A DNA stretch of 16,167 nt from an uncultured Prevotella sp. (GTDB taxonomy: Bacteria; Bacteroidota; Bacteroidia; Bacteroidales; Bacteroidaceae): the NCBI GenBank assembly GCA_937906495.1, contig CALCVT010000085.1, positions 1 to 16,167 on the forward strand. The letters are read 5' to 3'. Below the pieces are notes generated by a model. That model was not told where the DNA came from. It ran no database searches and saw nothing but the letters and a program-made list of their open reading frames with translations. Both the position numbers and the translations under genes were made by a program. Positions 16,015-16,167 of this stretch are shown here, piece by piece; positions within the stretch are counted from its first letter, which is position 1, and each line of letters opens with the position of its first letter.

Positions 16015-16044
16015 CAAATTTACGTATTTTCTTTGAATATGAAA
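16015..16044 (-). promoter_or_regulatory. Candidate rpsA promoter
   Basis: Plus-strand CAAATTTA (16015-16022) reads TAAATTTG on the minus strand, an exact Bacteroidetes -7 box. A TTTC (complement of 16041-16044) lies 18 bases further up as a plausible -33 element. It sits about 145 bases above the rpsA start codon. Confidence 0.5.
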
Positions 16045-16064
16045 GGATTTTGGGCGAGTATTTG

Positions 16065-16123
16065 GCATACTTCAACTTTTTTAGTATGCTTTGCAGGGTG
16101 ACTTGAACTTTTTGTTGAAGTCA
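16065..16123. other. Two adjacent hairpins upstream of the rpsA promoter
   Basis: The first stem is GCATACT (16065-16071) with AGTATGC (16083-16089), 7 bp. The second is TGACTTGAAC (16099-16108) with GTTGAAGTCA (16114-16123), 10 positions with one G:G mismatch around a TTTTT loop. Neither has a good U-tract after it on either strand. They may be the end of a transcription unit to the right of the window or a regulatory site. The remaining bases to 16167 are A/T-rich with no gene seen; the sequence TGTATCT at the very end could begin a plus-strand TAnnTTTG box cut by the window edge. Confidence 0.35.
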
Positions 16124-16167
16124 TCTAAACTTATTGAGAAAATATAAAATGGGAGATTTTTGTATCT

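Noticed and set aside
1..16167. Search for CRISPR arrays, insertion sequences, integrase or phage genes, tRNA and rRNA
   Set aside because: No spaced direct repeats, transposase or integrase motifs, cloverleaf-like sequence or rRNA segments were seen by eye; the window reads as ordinary chromosomal housekeeping sequence.

Overview
The window looks like chromosome of a Bacteroidota bacterium, order Bacteroidales, and most resembles Prevotellaceae by the style of its proteins. The evidence is: a DUF5686-type outer-membrane barrel protein, a six-domain ribosomal protein S1 of the Bacteroidales type with an A/T-rich start region lacking a Shine-Dalgarno sequence, two RSH-type features (degenerate hydrolase domain, intact synthetase) typical of the phylum's RelA paralogue, and promoter boxes that match the Bacteroidetes -7 consensus TAnnTTTG. 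The genus assignment is inference; no rRNA or marker comparison was possible.

Layout. Positions 1-63 hold the last codons of an unidentified plus-strand gene. From 111 to 8361 six genes run on the minus strand. In transcription order they are a glyoxalase-family protein, a phosphoglucomutase/phosphomannomutase with its own intrinsic terminator, an NADH pyrophosphatase (NudC), a RelA/SpoT-family ppGpp synthetase, and the DUF5686 outer-membrane protein (the sixth element is the terminator-bounded gap, so five full genes lie here). A 97-base divergent promoter region (8362-8458) separates this block from two plus-strand genes: a Gph-like HAD phosphatase and a patatin-type phospholipase fused to an outer-membrane barrel. 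A 44-base near-perfect palindrome closes that unit against the convergent minus-strand block at 11581-15870. That block contains, in transcription order, rpsA with a leader and a strong terminator, then a small lipoprotein, riboflavin synthase (ribE), a fluoride channel (crcB) and endonuclease III (nth). The last 297 bases are the rpsA leader and promoter region, plus two hairpins of unknown role.

How the genes work together. Mostly these are independent housekeeping functions: translation (S1), stringent response (RelA), NAD/RNA-cap turnover (NudC), sugar-phosphate interconversion (PGM), metabolite detoxification or repair (glyoxalase, Gph, CrcB), base-excision repair (Nth), flavin synthesis (RibE) and envelope functions (patatin-barrel, DUF5686, lipoprotein). 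Likely co-transcribed sets are HAD phosphatase-patatin (23-base gap), ribE-crcB (14-base gap, probably with the lipoprotein and nth) and relA-DUF5686 (61-base gap).

I saw no CRISPR array, transposase, integrase, tRNA, rRNA or phage gene, and no cluster of unknown genes resembling a new defence or biosynthetic system. The points most worth a second look are the structured rpsA leader, the hydrolase-dead RelA, the altered Nudix box in NudC, the strand-asymmetric palindrome, and an untracked hydrophobic reading frame between the lipoprotein gene and ribE.
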